Numbered from the stretch's first letter, positions 38,400-46,748 are shown. The stretch: DNA of 64,000 nucleotides from JAUZOB01 sp963692465 (GCA_963692465.1 OY829943.1:992001-1056000); one strand, 5' to 3'. Program-made: numbers and translations. The notes: generated from the sequence alone by a model not told the origin.

Positions 38400-38750
38400 T
38401 TAAAGCACAGGCATCATATTATTAACTAACAAGGATCCTAATAAAATATTTCCATTGAATGGTATGACACATGTAGCAGCGGGACAGTATATACAATCTG
38501 CAATTTGTTTATCATTAAATGTAACAAGCAAGAAGGTATGATCTTTGTCTGTAATATATTGCATTGTATCTTGAACAATTCCACCTTCTCCATTACAATT
38601 GCCACCTTCTGAATCATCTGCTATTGCAGCATTTACAACATTAGATAAATTCACATCATAAACATTTAACCTACAGCCAAAATTCAAATTTAAACTAACT
38701 AATAAAGACATAGTTAGTAATCCAAATCCATATAATATGTACTTTTTCAT
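38400..38750 (-). CDS. NVEALA-like exported peptide precursor (copy 1)
   Basis: 116 residues from MKKYILYGFG. The start chosen matches the paralogue at 40236 in length. Residues 4-24 are hydrophobic; a ~17-residue polar spacer follows; then NVVNAAIA|DDSEGG at 37-50, which corresponds to the NVEALA motif and reads as an A-x-A cleavage site. The mature part has Cys residues including C-I-Y-C. It heads the operon of propeller, thioredoxin-like, RND/TolC, DUF1573 and signal peptidase genes, so it is probably the exported product. Longer reading from 38855 is rejected. Confidence 0.7.
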   Translation of the reverse strand: MKKYILYGFGLLTMSLLVSLNLNFGCRLNVYDVNLSNVVNAAIADDSEGGNCNGEGGIVQDTMQYITDKDHTFLLVTFNDKQIADCIYCPAATCVIPFNGNILLGSLLVNNMMPVL

Positions 38751-38810
38751 TTTATCATTTTTTAAATTAACGTTTAATTGTTTATAATCACAAAAATGAC
38801 TACTAAAATA

Positions 38811-38851
38811 CAACATTGGGACTTCCTTTTGAGGGGAAGTCACCAATGTTG
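38811..38851 (-). promoter_or_regulatory. leader hairpin overlapping the micro-ORF stop
   Basis: CAACATTGG (38811-38819) pairs with CCAATGTTG (38843-38851), with an inner ACTTCC/GGAAGT stem and a short bulge between them. The structure covers the micro-ORF's last codons and stop (38840-38842). It could be an attenuator that senses translation of the micro-ORF. Confidence 0.4.
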
Positions 38852-38899
38852 CCATTTAAATCCCACGAAATTCCAATATTGATCGATTTCCCTTCTCAT
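38840..38899 (-). CDS. 19-residue micro-ORF upstream of NVEALA-like gene 1
   Basis: Reads MRREIDQYWNFVGFKWQHW. It shares 13 of 19 residues and its exact length with the micro-ORF at 40693-40752, which sits in front of the other NVEALA-like gene. It lies 89 bases ahead of that gene and ends in a hairpin. Two codon differences are synonymous, but several are not, so conservation could be at the DNA or RNA level. I recognise no known leader peptide. Confidence 0.4.
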   Translation of the reverse strand: MRREIDQYWNFVGFKWQHW

Positions 38900-38966
38900 T
38901 TAAACCCATTCACTTTTAATTTTATACCTTCGACATTTCAATTAACAATGTATTCTCAAATATCAC

Positions 38967-39065
38967 ACAAAGCATAATTAAACTACAAAGCATAGATTAA
39001 TCACTATGCAAATAAAATCAATCGCAATAAACCCACCTGTTACTTACAAAGCATAATTAAACTAC
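38967..39065. repeat. 20-base direct repeat
   Basis: ACAAAGCATAATTAAACTAC occurs twice exactly, at 38967-38986 and 39046-39065, in the gap between propeller 2 and micro-ORF 1. The significance is unknown. Confidence 0.7.
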
Positions 39066-39083
39066 CCAAAATACCAGAATCAT

Positions 39084-40160
39084 CTACTGCAATTTATATC
39101 GATACAAATCAGCACTTTCACCAAAATTTTTATGTTGTACAGATGCATATAAATATTTTTCCTTGCTATCAATTGTAAAATAATATACGAATTGATCTAG
39201 TTGATACCGACACAACAAATCACCCGCCCAACTAAACTTAAATATTTCCACTGGTTTCGGCAAGAATTCTCTTTCCGACACATTATTTATATCTACAAAA
39301 GCAGCATAAACAGCATGTTTTGTGGCAAAAGCAGAAATATAAGACAGAAATATCTTATGATTTTTACACATAATCATTCCTGTACTATTCTTTTGATAAA
39401 GTGGTTTATATATCCCTGGTCCTTTCATCGTTTTTACTAAATTCAATTTATTATCAAAAATATCAATTCGATTTGTTTGCCAATGAAATGCCCACACATC
39501 ATTAAAGAAAGGAGATTTTATCACCTCACCACCAGAAACATTAAATGTGAAATTTTTGCACCTTTCTTGTAATAAAGGATCTACCATCCCGCTTCTTTTA
39601 TCCAAAAAGAACACAGGAGAAATATTATTCCCATATTTTCTATCATCTAAATAAAACAGGTTATAACAAACCATTTTATCTGAGTTAAAATCTACTCCAT
39701 CTAAAGCATATACAGGGAATCTAATTTCTTCAGGGATGTAATTATGCATATTATTTATCAAAGAGTCAATATTATAGATATACATCTTCTGTCCCGTTAC
39801 ATCGTCAGCATATATCTTATGATCTTCATTATTTTTATATGACAATCTACAACTAACAAGTTCTCCTGGTCCATTTCCCTTCCTTGCCATTGATGCGATT
39901 ATTTTTTTTGAATAGAAGTTATAGATGTAAATAAAGTATGGATCAATTTTTCCACTTGTTTGAATAAAAACAAAAGAATCTCGAACCACAGAATAATTCA
40001 CAACAGAAATGGGTCCCTTAAGATTAATTTTCTCTCCCACTAATTTAACTGTGCTTTTGAAATTATTCCTCTCAAAATAAATATTTCTTATATTTTCCTG
40101 TATACAACTATAGCAAAAAAACAATAACAGAATTGATATCAAGACACAATGCTTTTTCAT
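39084..40160 (-). CDS. six-bladed beta-propeller lipoprotein, BF3164 type (propeller 2)
   Basis: About 358 residues from the ATG at 40160, which gives a proper lipobox (LLLFFCYSC, Cys about 19); the open frame extends 18 codons upstream. It is a close paralogue of propeller 1 (FERNNFKSTVKLVGEKINLKGP, ARKGNGPGELVSCRLSYKNN, GVDFNSDKMVCYNLFYLDD) and ends LYRYKLQ. It follows the second NVEALA-like gene across a hairpin, repeating the peptide-hairpin-propeller module. Function unknown; peptide binding at the outer membrane is a guess from linkage. Confidence 0.85.
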   Translation of the reverse strand: MKKHCVLISILLLFFCYSCIQENIRNIYFERNNFKSTVKLVGEKINLKGPISVVNYSVVRDSFVFIQTSGKIDPYFIYIYNFYSKKIIASMARKGNGPGELVSCRLSYKNNEDHKIYADDVTGQKMYIYNIDSLINNMHNYIPEEIRFPVYALDGVDFNSDKMVCYNLFYLDDRKYGNNISPVFFLDKRSGMVDPLLQERCKNFTFNVSGGEVIKSPFFNDVWAFHWQTNRIDIFDNKLNLVKTMKGPGIYKPLYQKNSTGMIMCKNHKIFLSYISAFATKHAVYAAFVDINNVSEREFLPKPVEIFKFSWAGDLLCRYQLDQFVYYFTIDSKEKYLYASVQHKNFGESADLYRYKLQ

Positions 40161-40174
40161 ATACATATTTTTTA

Positions 40175-40231
40175 AAGGACTGAACAAAAAGGCAATTAAC
40201 TCACAAATATGCATCTCTTTACTCAGTCCTT
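40175..40231 (-). promoter_or_regulatory. hairpin between peptide and propeller genes (pair 2)
   Basis: AAGGACTGA (40175-40183) pairs with TCAGTCCTT (40223-40231) around a 39-base loop, followed on the minus strand by TTTAAAAAATA. Same place and design as the hairpin at 38324-38394 but a different sequence, so the arrangement rather than the sequence is conserved. Confidence 0.5.
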
Positions 40232-40235
40232 ATTC

Positions 40236-40586
40236 TCATTCTATACTCTTCATTCCCACTATAGTCCCAATACTTGGTATCCCAACAGATGCCCCATAAG
40301 CGTAGGTACATATAGTAGGAGACAAGATGCACATCGCGGCCACTCGTTCATCATCTTTAACAATAACAATTGACCTATCCGCATTTGCAATATAAGTTAC
40401 AGTCTCGGTATCAAATCCACCTTCACCATTTCCCCCCAACCCTTCCGAATCATCCGCCATTGCAGTATTCATAATACTATTAAGTTTTATATCTCCCTTA
40501 TTAATTTCACGTCCAACTGACAGATTAATACTAACTAATAGTACAATAGTCAGTAATCCTATTCCAAGTAATATGTATTTTCTCAT
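40236..40586 (-). CDS. NVEALA-like exported peptide precursor (copy 2)
   Basis: 116 residues, MRKYILLGIG onward, a paralogue of the peptide at 38400. A hydrophobic segment (4-24) is followed by a polar spacer and MNTAMA|DDSEG, where A-M-A at residues 42-44 occupies the NVEALA place at the same position as A-I-A in copy 1. The mature part is Gly-rich at first (GLGGNGEGGFD) and hydrophobic at the end. The spacer plus A-x-A suggests maturation by a signal peptidase after membrane insertion. Actual cleavage and function are inferred. Confidence 0.7.
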   Translation of the reverse strand: MRKYILLGIGLLTIVLLVSINLSVGREINKGDIKLNSIMNTAMADDSEGLGGNGEGGFDTETVTYIANADRSIVIVKDDERVAAMCILSPTICTYAYGASVGIPSIGTIVGMKSIE

Positions 40587-40673
40587 TTTTGTAGATTTCT
40601 TATTTATATTTACAACTCAAAAAACTAAGAACATTATTCTATTTTGAAATGTTTGAAAAGAAAAGTTATATTT

Positions 40674-40694
40674 GACCTCCCGAAAGGGGAGGTT
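40674..40694 (-). terminator. hairpin after micro-ORF 2
   Basis: 8-bp GC-rich stem (40674-40681 with 40687-40694, last pair a wobble) and a 5-base loop. On the minus strand TCAAATATAACTTTTCTTTTC follows, partly T-rich. It overlaps the micro-ORF stop at 40693-40695 and could end the ligase operon or attenuate NVEALA-like gene 2. Confidence 0.55.
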
Positions 40695-40752
40695 ACCAAT
40701 GTTGTCGTTTAAAACCCACTATATTCCAATATTGATTAATTGCTCCTTTCAT
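40693..40752 (-). CDS. 19-residue micro-ORF coupled to the ligase gene
   Basis: Reads MKGAINQYWNIVGFKRQHW. Its ATG overlaps the TGA of the O-antigen-ligase-like gene (ATGA), the usual sign of translational coupling, and its stop runs into a GC-rich hairpin. The counterpart at 38840-38899 has the same length and 13 identical residues. It precedes NVEALA-like gene 2 by 106 bases. It could be a leader peptide that controls the peptide gene, or a tiny peptide product. No family is known to me. Confidence 0.42.
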   Translation of the reverse strand: MKGAINQYWNIVGFKRQHW

Positions 40753-42644
40753 TTTCTTATTTTTGTAATCTTTCTCACCTCATTTTGCATTTCTTTTATT
40801 GCCGTTGAATTAACTTTTATGTTTTTGCTTAATAATTTTTCCGCAAGTACAACTGCCTTTTCATGTTGGTTACTTTCTTCATAAAGTTTAACCAAAAGGT
40901 ACATTGGATAAAAATGCATTGGAGCCATACACCAAGCTTCAATATAAGCTTGTTCTGCAGAACTATAAAAATTAGCATCCTTATAGGCATCACCAATTGA
41001 TATATAAAGAATCATTGAAGAATAAATATTTTTTGCCTTTTGAAGCTTTTCCAATGCTTCTATCGGCTGTTTTGACATTATTAATGCTTTCCCATACATC
41101 TGCAAATACATCCCATTGTTTTGCAAGATAATCCATGCATCCTTATAGCATTTCAGACTCAAATCATAATTACCAAAGGAATACCAAGCATACCCCATCA
41201 TACAACGTTGATATGCTTTTTTTAACTGACTTATTCGTGGATAAATAATTAACAACAAAACAATCAACCCAACTATAACAAGTCCCTTTATGATTTCACA
41301 TAGGAGAAACGTAGATCTTTTATTTTTAAATAAAAGAGAAGGCATATCTCCAGAAATCGTAGCCAGTAAAAAAACGCCAGTGACTTTAATAGGCAAAATT
41401 GAGAAAGGATAAGAAAAAAAAGCAAATACCGCTAATGTCATAATTCCTCCTTTTGCCCCATAAATCAGAAACCGATTCTTCTCTATTTTTTTCTGATCTA
41501 TCTTTCCAAACAAAGCTACACCCAACACAATTAGCAATAAGACAGTTCCCGGAATCCCGATTTCTGAGGCAACTTTTAAATACTCATTAAATGCATAAAT
41601 CACATCACTTGCCTGCGTTGCTTGAGGGGCATCAGTATGACTACGAAACCAATCTGCCTGATAATTCATGTAATGTGCTTTAAACCCATCATAACCTTTC
41701 CCAATTATCGGATCATCCGCAATCATTCTCATCGTATTTTGCCATATAAACACCCGACCATCTGCCGAGTTCTTCTTCATTTTGTACATCGATACTCCAG
41801 CCACACAAAATCCGACCACAATTGCAACGATTAGCAAACCACTTACCCAAGAACGCGCTTTCAGTTGACTTCTTATTTGCGATCCATAACGAATAAATAA
41901 AAGGTATAACGATGCGATAATCGCAGCAATCCAGGCAGCTCGTGATTGTGTGGCAGGCAGGACCAAAATGACCGTTATTATACATACAATAGGAATATAT
42001 TTCAACAATTTACTCCAAATCACATCGCTCAAATATTTCCGTTTGTCTCTATTTGAAAAGAAGTTTGAAAACCTATGCACTGAACCGGATTGAGGTCTTA
42101 TAATCGAATCGTCTTCGAGCCGGAACAGATAATACGCAATAGCAATAATAAATCCGATTGACAGATATCCAGCTAATGGACCAGAATTAAAAAAGCTGCC
42201 AGTTAGATTAAAATGGATATTCTTTGATCGGAAAACTTTATACAGCTGCAAATTTCCATAAACTGCCTGCATTATTGTAGCCCCCATTAATGCTACAAAT
42301 ACAGGGATAATCTCAGATAATTCAATTTGTCTGATAACAAAATAGAGAACAATTAACAAAACAAATTCCAAATAATTTGTTTCTGAAACAACAACGACTC
42401 TATCTTTATATAAGACACCTACGTTCCATAACACGTAGATCAACAAAAACAGATCCAGTACTGTAAACCTAAATGGTCGGGGCTTTTTTACAAACGAAAA
42501 GATCAATAATCCAGTTAACATTAGGAGCATTAATACAAAGAAGAAAATAACCCCGTCACAATTGAAAAAGTAATTTCGAGAATCTCCCCACACAAATGGA
42601 AGAAACATTAATAAACCCGATATAATAAAACTCAAATATTTCAT
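40749..42644 (-). CDS. O-antigen ligase (Wzy_C)-like membrane protein with C-terminal TPRs
   Basis: About 631 residues from the ATG at 42644; the frame opens five codons earlier with a TTG. Roughly ten membrane helices lie in residues 1-460, with the Wzy_C/WaaL-type region around GPLAGYLSIGFIIAIAYYLF, TQSRAAWIAAIIASLYLLFI and the large periplasmic loop (IGKGYDGFKAHYMNYQADW). TPR-like repeats follow (MGYAWYSFGNYDLSLKCYKDAW, EALEKLQKAKNIYSS, SAEQAYIEAW). Family members move lipid-linked glycans to lipid A or protein. Placement next to peptide genes suggests a glycan-transfer role on exported product (inference). Confidence 0.85.
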   Translation of the reverse strand: MKYLSFIISGLLMFLPFVWGDSRNYFFNCDGVIFFFVLMLLMLTGLLIFSFVKKPRPFRFTVLDLFLLIYVLWNVGVLYKDRVVVVSETNYLEFVLLIVLYFVIRQIELSEIIPVFVALMGATIMQAVYGNLQLYKVFRSKNIHFNLTGSFFNSGPLAGYLSIGFIIAIAYYLFRLEDDSIIRPQSGSVHRFSNFFSNRDKRKYLSDVIWSKLLKYIPIVCIITVILVLPATQSRAAWIAAIIASLYLLFIRYGSQIRSQLKARSWVSGLLIVAIVVGFCVAGVSMYKMKKNSADGRVFIWQNTMRMIADDPIIGKGYDGFKAHYMNYQADWFRSHTDAPQATQASDVIYAFNEYLKVASEIGIPGTVLLLIVLGVALFGKIDQKKIEKNRFLIYGAKGGIMTLAVFAFFSYPFSILPIKVTGVFLLATISGDMPSLLFKNKRSTFLLCEIIKGLVIVGLIVLLLIIYPRISQLKKAYQRCMMGYAWYSFGNYDLSLKCYKDAWIILQNNGMYLQMYGKALIMSKQPIEALEKLQKAKNIYSSMILYISIGDAYKDANFYSSAEQAYIEAWCMAPMHFYPMYLLVKLYEESNQHEKAVVLAEKLLSKNIKVNSTAIKEMQNEVRKITKIRK

Positions 42645-42703
42645 CACGAAGAACAATTATTCAGTTATACACTAACACGTCTTAATCATTTATTATTTGG
42701 CAT

Positions 42704-44800
42704 TTACCAGAATTGTTGTTGGGAATTTTTATAAATAAAAATTCTATTTTCTTTCCCTCTTTTAGTGTCTTTTAATAAAAGAAGTGCATTCCGGGGTACA
42801 GCACTAAACGTCAATGCTCCATTCCGATCCCCTTCCTTTTTCCCCAATGAGACCCAACCTCTATCCCAATAAAAAAGCTCAAACATTTCGCCCATAACAA
42901 CAGCATTATCATCGCTTCTTGGTACAAACCGGATTCTTGTCACCCTTTTTTCATTCCCAGCACCAAGATCAATCGCGATATAAAAAACTTTATCTCCCTG
43001 ACTATAAAAATAAGTTTCCCGATCTCCATCGATTGCCTTGTCTATGGTATAAGGGTACATTCCTGAATTACCAATCAATTTACCGGTGAGTTTCACCTCT
43101 TTCCCATGAGCATTCAATCCATAGAATTCCAGTTCTGCAACAAAAACTATTGGCATCTTTTTAAATTGATAGATGAGATACCGATATTTCTTAGGTGTAT
43201 TTACTTTTATTTCTTTTCCATAATAAGGATGTTCTTTAATCGTATGGACCGTTACAGAGTCAGAAAAATCAGCTTTATTCGCAAGTTGAAATCGAGTTCC
43301 AATCATAAAACTCTCCCAAAAGCCGACATGACTCCTTAACGGAAACTTTGTGTTCAAACGAACCGTTTCAGTTTTCCCACCAGCAACAAACCGCTCAACC
43401 TGTCCCTTGAGATTTAATAAGAATGGAGCACCTAAGGGGACAAAATGACTATTGTAATAAGCTACGGGTAAATACACAATATTTTTACCGACACTTTTAA
43501 CGGTAGCAAATCCATTATTGATGGTTCCCCATGCCACAGGATTCCATTTAACATTATCAAACACACATAAATAAACAAAACGCTGATTTGGAATGCTATT
43601 CTCAAGTTCTATTTTTATATCCGTACAGTCTACATATAAATTAGTCACATCTGCTAACCGATCATCTCTGAAATAAGAAGGAATTTCTTCTGAAAATGAT
43701 TTCAGACAGGCTAAACTATTGGATTGCTTAGCAAAAGCCTCCCGATAGACTTTAGAAACCGATCGTATATAAATTCGTTGAATTCCTTTCGGTATTCCTT
43801 TATAATCAGGATAAACATCATACGATGAACCTGTTATGATATTTTGTGTGTTTCTACGAACATTTTCATTAGTTAATAATGAATCAACCGGATCATGTTT
43901 CGGATCAATAATTTTATACCAATAATGCGAAGAGTCTGAATTTCCCCAATTAGGAATCTGGTCTAATGCTGCAGGAACCCCCAAGGACCGCAGAGCCATT
44001 ATTTTAACGGAATTTACATCTTTACATTCCCCGACTTTCCCTTTCAAAAGGTCTTCGAATTTTAACGGATGTAAATATGGGTACCGTACAAAAATCATAA
44101 GATCCTCCGATAACCAATTATCAATATCTGAAATAATATATTTTGCAACATCAAAACAATTATTTGTGTTCCCTACTACTTTTAGTATTGCCTTATAATG
44201 TTTCAAAAAGAAATCTCTTGTATTAGCATAATAGGTGTCAGTACATCGATAAGGCAATATATATTCACAAAAATCTTTAAAAGAGACTTGTTTTGACCAT
44301 GGCATCGTTCTCCACACATAAAAAGCTTTATCAATATTATTGATTAAAAACTTTGAAGATACATATTGATAGTCAGGTACATATTTCACTTGTCGAACGG
44401 GATGAGTTATCCCCTTAGCCTTATTAAGGCTATCAACGATTCCAGACACATATAAAATGTTCAATTTGGCCTGTGTCTTTTCCCAAAAAGCATTCATTTG
44501 GTCAAAATAAATTTGATTACTTTCGGTTGATGTTGTATCAAGCGTTCTCTGTCCATCCATATTCTCTATTAAGAAATAGGCCGCTTTCAATTTCAGGCTG
44601 TCTTCAGGACTTTTACTATAATAGGATATAACGTTCTCTAATTCACCCCTGTTTTTCCCAGCTTTATCCAGAACTACTTTTACACGATCGGGAACATCAA
44701 CCGAATTACACGCCGTAAAAACAATTGCATTTAAGCTCAAAAGAGAAAAAAACAGAACTTTAAGGAAAAAACCTCTTCCTTTTTGATGTAGTCGTTTCAT
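42704..44800 (-). CDS. transglutaminase-like lipoprotein with C-terminal discoidin-type domain
   Basis: About 698 residues from the ATG at 44800, with a lipobox (NAIVFTACNS). The centre carries a transglutaminase-like core: GECKDVNSVKIMALRSLGVPA (Cys about 260) and SDSSHYWYKIIDP (His about 290). The C-terminus (GMYPYTIDKAIDGDRETYFYSQ ... IAIDLGAGNEKRVTRIRFVPRSDD) resembles F5/8 type C carbohydrate-binding domains. The catalytic class could be a protease or crosslinker. It lies 59 bases upstream of the ligase-like gene in the same direction, probably one operon. Confidence 0.8.
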   Translation of the reverse strand: MKRLHQKGRGFFLKVLFFSLLSLNAIVFTACNSVDVPDRVKVVLDKAGKNRGELENVISYYSKSPEDSLKLKAAYFLIENMDGQRTLDTTSTESNQIYFDQMNAFWEKTQAKLNILYVSGIVDSLNKAKGITHPVRQVKYVPDYQYVSSKFLINNIDKAFYVWRTMPWSKQVSFKDFCEYILPYRCTDTYYANTRDFFLKHYKAILKVVGNTNNCFDVAKYIISDIDNWLSEDLMIFVRYPYLHPLKFEDLLKGKVGECKDVNSVKIMALRSLGVPAALDQIPNWGNSDSSHYWYKIIDPKHDPVDSLLTNENVRRNTQNIITGSSYDVYPDYKGIPKGIQRIYIRSVSKVYREAFAKQSNSLACLKSFSEEIPSYFRDDRLADVTNLYVDCTDIKIELENSIPNQRFVYLCVFDNVKWNPVAWGTINNGFATVKSVGKNIVYLPVAYYNSHFVPLGAPFLLNLKGQVERFVAGGKTETVRLNTKFPLRSHVGFWESFMIGTRFQLANKADFSDSVTVHTIKEHPYYGKEIKVNTPKKYRYLIYQFKKMPIVFVAELEFYGLNAHGKEVKLTGKLIGNSGMYPYTIDKAIDGDRETYFYSQGDKVFYIAIDLGAGNEKRVTRIRFVPRSDDNAVVMGEMFELFYWDRGWVSLGKKEGDRNGALTFSAVPRNALLLLKDTKRGKENRIFIYKNSQQQFW

Positions 44801-44906
44801 ATTGATCATTAGTTTAATCTATGGGCATAGGTATAATATTATCTAATTCCAGAAATACATTAATTCATTATAAATCAATGCATTAACCCAGAACAAAATT
44901 TAATTA

Positions 44907-45418
44907 TTCAATAGATTAAAAGGTAGATTACAATCCATCAAGTCTGAGTATTCTGATTCGACAGTCGAACCAATACTCTAATTCAATATCAGCAAATACT
45001 TTATTCATTTTTAGGATCTTTTATTTATTAGCGGCAATAATAGATTCCAACTTATTGAAAAGTATTGTTGTTGCAGTGTTTCACCATTTCAATGTCGTTT
45101 TAATACCCCTATTCAAACGACATAATTTTTAGTCCTAACTTGCTGATTCTATTTCTTTCCTTCACAGATATTTGTAGAACAACTCCCTCATTGTCAGGTC
45201 TTTCCTATTTTCCGTTAGACCATCAGTTTTCTTTATTAAATGACAACAACACATCTAAGATCATTATCACCTTTATACAGTACTAAATGTAATCATATTA
45301 ATAATCCGTCATACTGTTTTTATAAAAAAATCGAAACAATTATGATGCATTACTCTTTTTACATAAAGACACCTATTATCAAAAAAGGGTGAAAGACAAA
45401 ATGTTAATTTTTGTTAAT
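44907..45418 (-). repeat. leader repeat R1 with structured RNA
   Basis: About 510 bases that match R2 (49157-49669) from end to end at moderate divergence. R1 ends ~107 bases before the transglutaminase gene. It holds a hairpin at 45092-45123 (9-bp stem, ATGTCGTTT/AAACGACAT), a conserved loop (GAATAGGGGTATT), a GGTCT/AGACC hairpin near 45195-45225 and a short ORF. Compared with R2 the main stem shows a compensatory base change. A regulatory 5' region is the best reading; no known riboswitch was recognised. The rest of the 44801-45590 gap has no other gene. Confidence 0.6.
44928..45008 (-). CDS. short ORF in R1 (26 residues)
   Basis: Begins MNKVFADIELEYWFDCR, which is conserved in the R2 ORF at 49152-49259. 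It contains a Tyr-Trp pair in a spot like that of the two 19-residue micro-ORFs. It starts just downstream of the structured hairpin. The C-terminal parts differ between the copies, so only the first ~17 codons look preserved. Confidence 0.25.
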   Translation of the reverse strand: MNKVFADIELEYWFDCRIRILRLDGL

Positions 45419-45590
45419 TCAAGGATAATTAAATTTACAGAGAACGAATTCCGGTACTTCGTGCATAAAATCAGACAATGCAGTACAAAATAAAAAAGGG
45501 ACTATTATTTTAGCCAATAACTTCAAACAAATGATGTTTCGGAACGAAATAGAAATGACCTTTTGATTAATTTTCTCCGGCGCAACTCTC

Positions 45591-46748
45591 TTACTTTAGT
45601 TTGTACCGAATAATCACTTCATTATCGTTAGGTTTCAGGCTTGCTAACACCTTACAAGATCGAGGCGAAAGCAATGCTGGATCAACAAAGGATCCCACAT
45701 TCTGAGGATCTACCACTTTGTATATGTACCCATTGTCAATATAATGCCATGGAGAAAGAAGTTGCCTCTTTTCACGGGGAGCATCATACTCCACAATATA
45801 CTTTCCGGTATTTTTATCATATCTTATCTCATAACTCTTATTCCTAAACCAGACACCAATAAAAACACTATTTTGATTTTCCACTTTAGAAAAAGGAAGA
45901 ACAGCCGAATGAGGTGGTTTTACAGATATATTTTCATAATATTCATCACTCCGATTTTCTTTCGCTTTATCCAATAAGGAATAATTAAATCTGCCAAAAT
46001 CGAACTCATATCGCTTATTTAGTTCGTATGTTTTTGAGTCTATGCCATATAAAGCGTAATTAGGGAATAGATGAGAAAAATCCACTTCATTACCAGACTG
46101 AGAAAAAGGATTGCTTGTTGTTATGATTAAACGATTTGCAAATTTAGGAACCTCTGCTGTTTCTTCTATTATTTTCCCCTGCGTTGCAGAAAACATTCGT
46201 AAGCTGGGAATATGAGTATTATATAAAGAATAGAAGGCATAAATGTCTCCCGACAAATGCTTGAAATTAGAAGAATGAAATAGATCTAATGGCAATGATA
46301 TACTCTTAATGTATTTGAAGTTCAAATCATAAACCTCGATCCGTTTCCTTACTGCATCAAAAAGTTCAAGATTTCCACTAACTTTGTCAATATCAAAATC
46401 CATTACAGAAGAACACTCTTCAGGTCCATTCCCCGATATAGACTTGGTATTAAACAAAAATTTACCCTTTTCATCAAAAACAAGAGCATTTCGTTGAAAC
46501 GCATCATACAAATAGTACCTATTAGCAAAAACTTCAAGTTTGGAACAATGAGCCATGACTGATTGTGACTTCAACTCCAATGGAATAATTTCAATACCTG
46601 TAATCCAATCCTGATAATTCATTTTCGATGCCTTTGACATATCGACAGATATCTTTTCCCCTTCCACTTTATTCCCCGTATAACATCCCGATATAGAAAA
46701 CAGTACACCCACACAAACCAAGCAAAATATTGTTCTTTTCATTTTCAT
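45591..46748 (-). CDS. six-bladed beta-propeller lipoprotein, DUF4934-like (propeller 3)
   Basis: A 385-residue lipoprotein (LFSISGCYTG, Cys about 22). It diverges from the other propellers: it lacks the FxRxxFK start and has instead MNYQDWITGIEIIPLEL and GNGPEECSSVMDFDID, which fit the DUF4934-type six-bladed propeller family. Strand repeats continue through the protein and it ends IIRYKLK like its neighbours. Function unknown. It is 68 bases downstream of the duplicated propeller pair in the same direction. Confidence 0.8.
   Translation of the reverse strand: MKMKRTIFCLVCVGVLFSISGCYTGNKVEGEKISVDMSKASKMNYQDWITGIEIIPLELKSQSVMAHCSKLEVFANRYYLYDAFQRNALVFDEKGKFLFNTKSISGNGPEECSSVMDFDIDKVSGNLELFDAVRKRIEVYDLNFKYIKSISLPLDLFHSSNFKHLSGDIYAFYSLYNTHIPSLRMFSATQGKIIEETAEVPKFANRLIITTSNPFSQSGNEVDFSHLFPNYALYGIDSKTYELNKRYEFDFGRFNYSLLDKAKENRSDEYYENISVKPPHSAVLPFSKVENQNSVFIGVWFRNKSYEIRYDKNTGKYIVEYDAPREKRQLLSPWHYIDNGYIYKVVDPQNVGSFVDPALLSPRSCKVLASLKPNDNEVIIRYKLK

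Noticed and set aside
38751..38855. 35-codon N-terminal extension of NVEALA-like gene 1 (MATLVTSPQKEV...)
   Set aside because: It would bury the hydrophobic leader, has no match in the paralogue of equal length at 40236, and overlaps the micro-ORF and hairpin in another frame.
44907..45418. Insertion sequence remnant as the cause of R1/R2
   Set aside because: No terminal inverted repeats, target duplication or transposase-like frame was found; both copies lie in the same orientation before genes.
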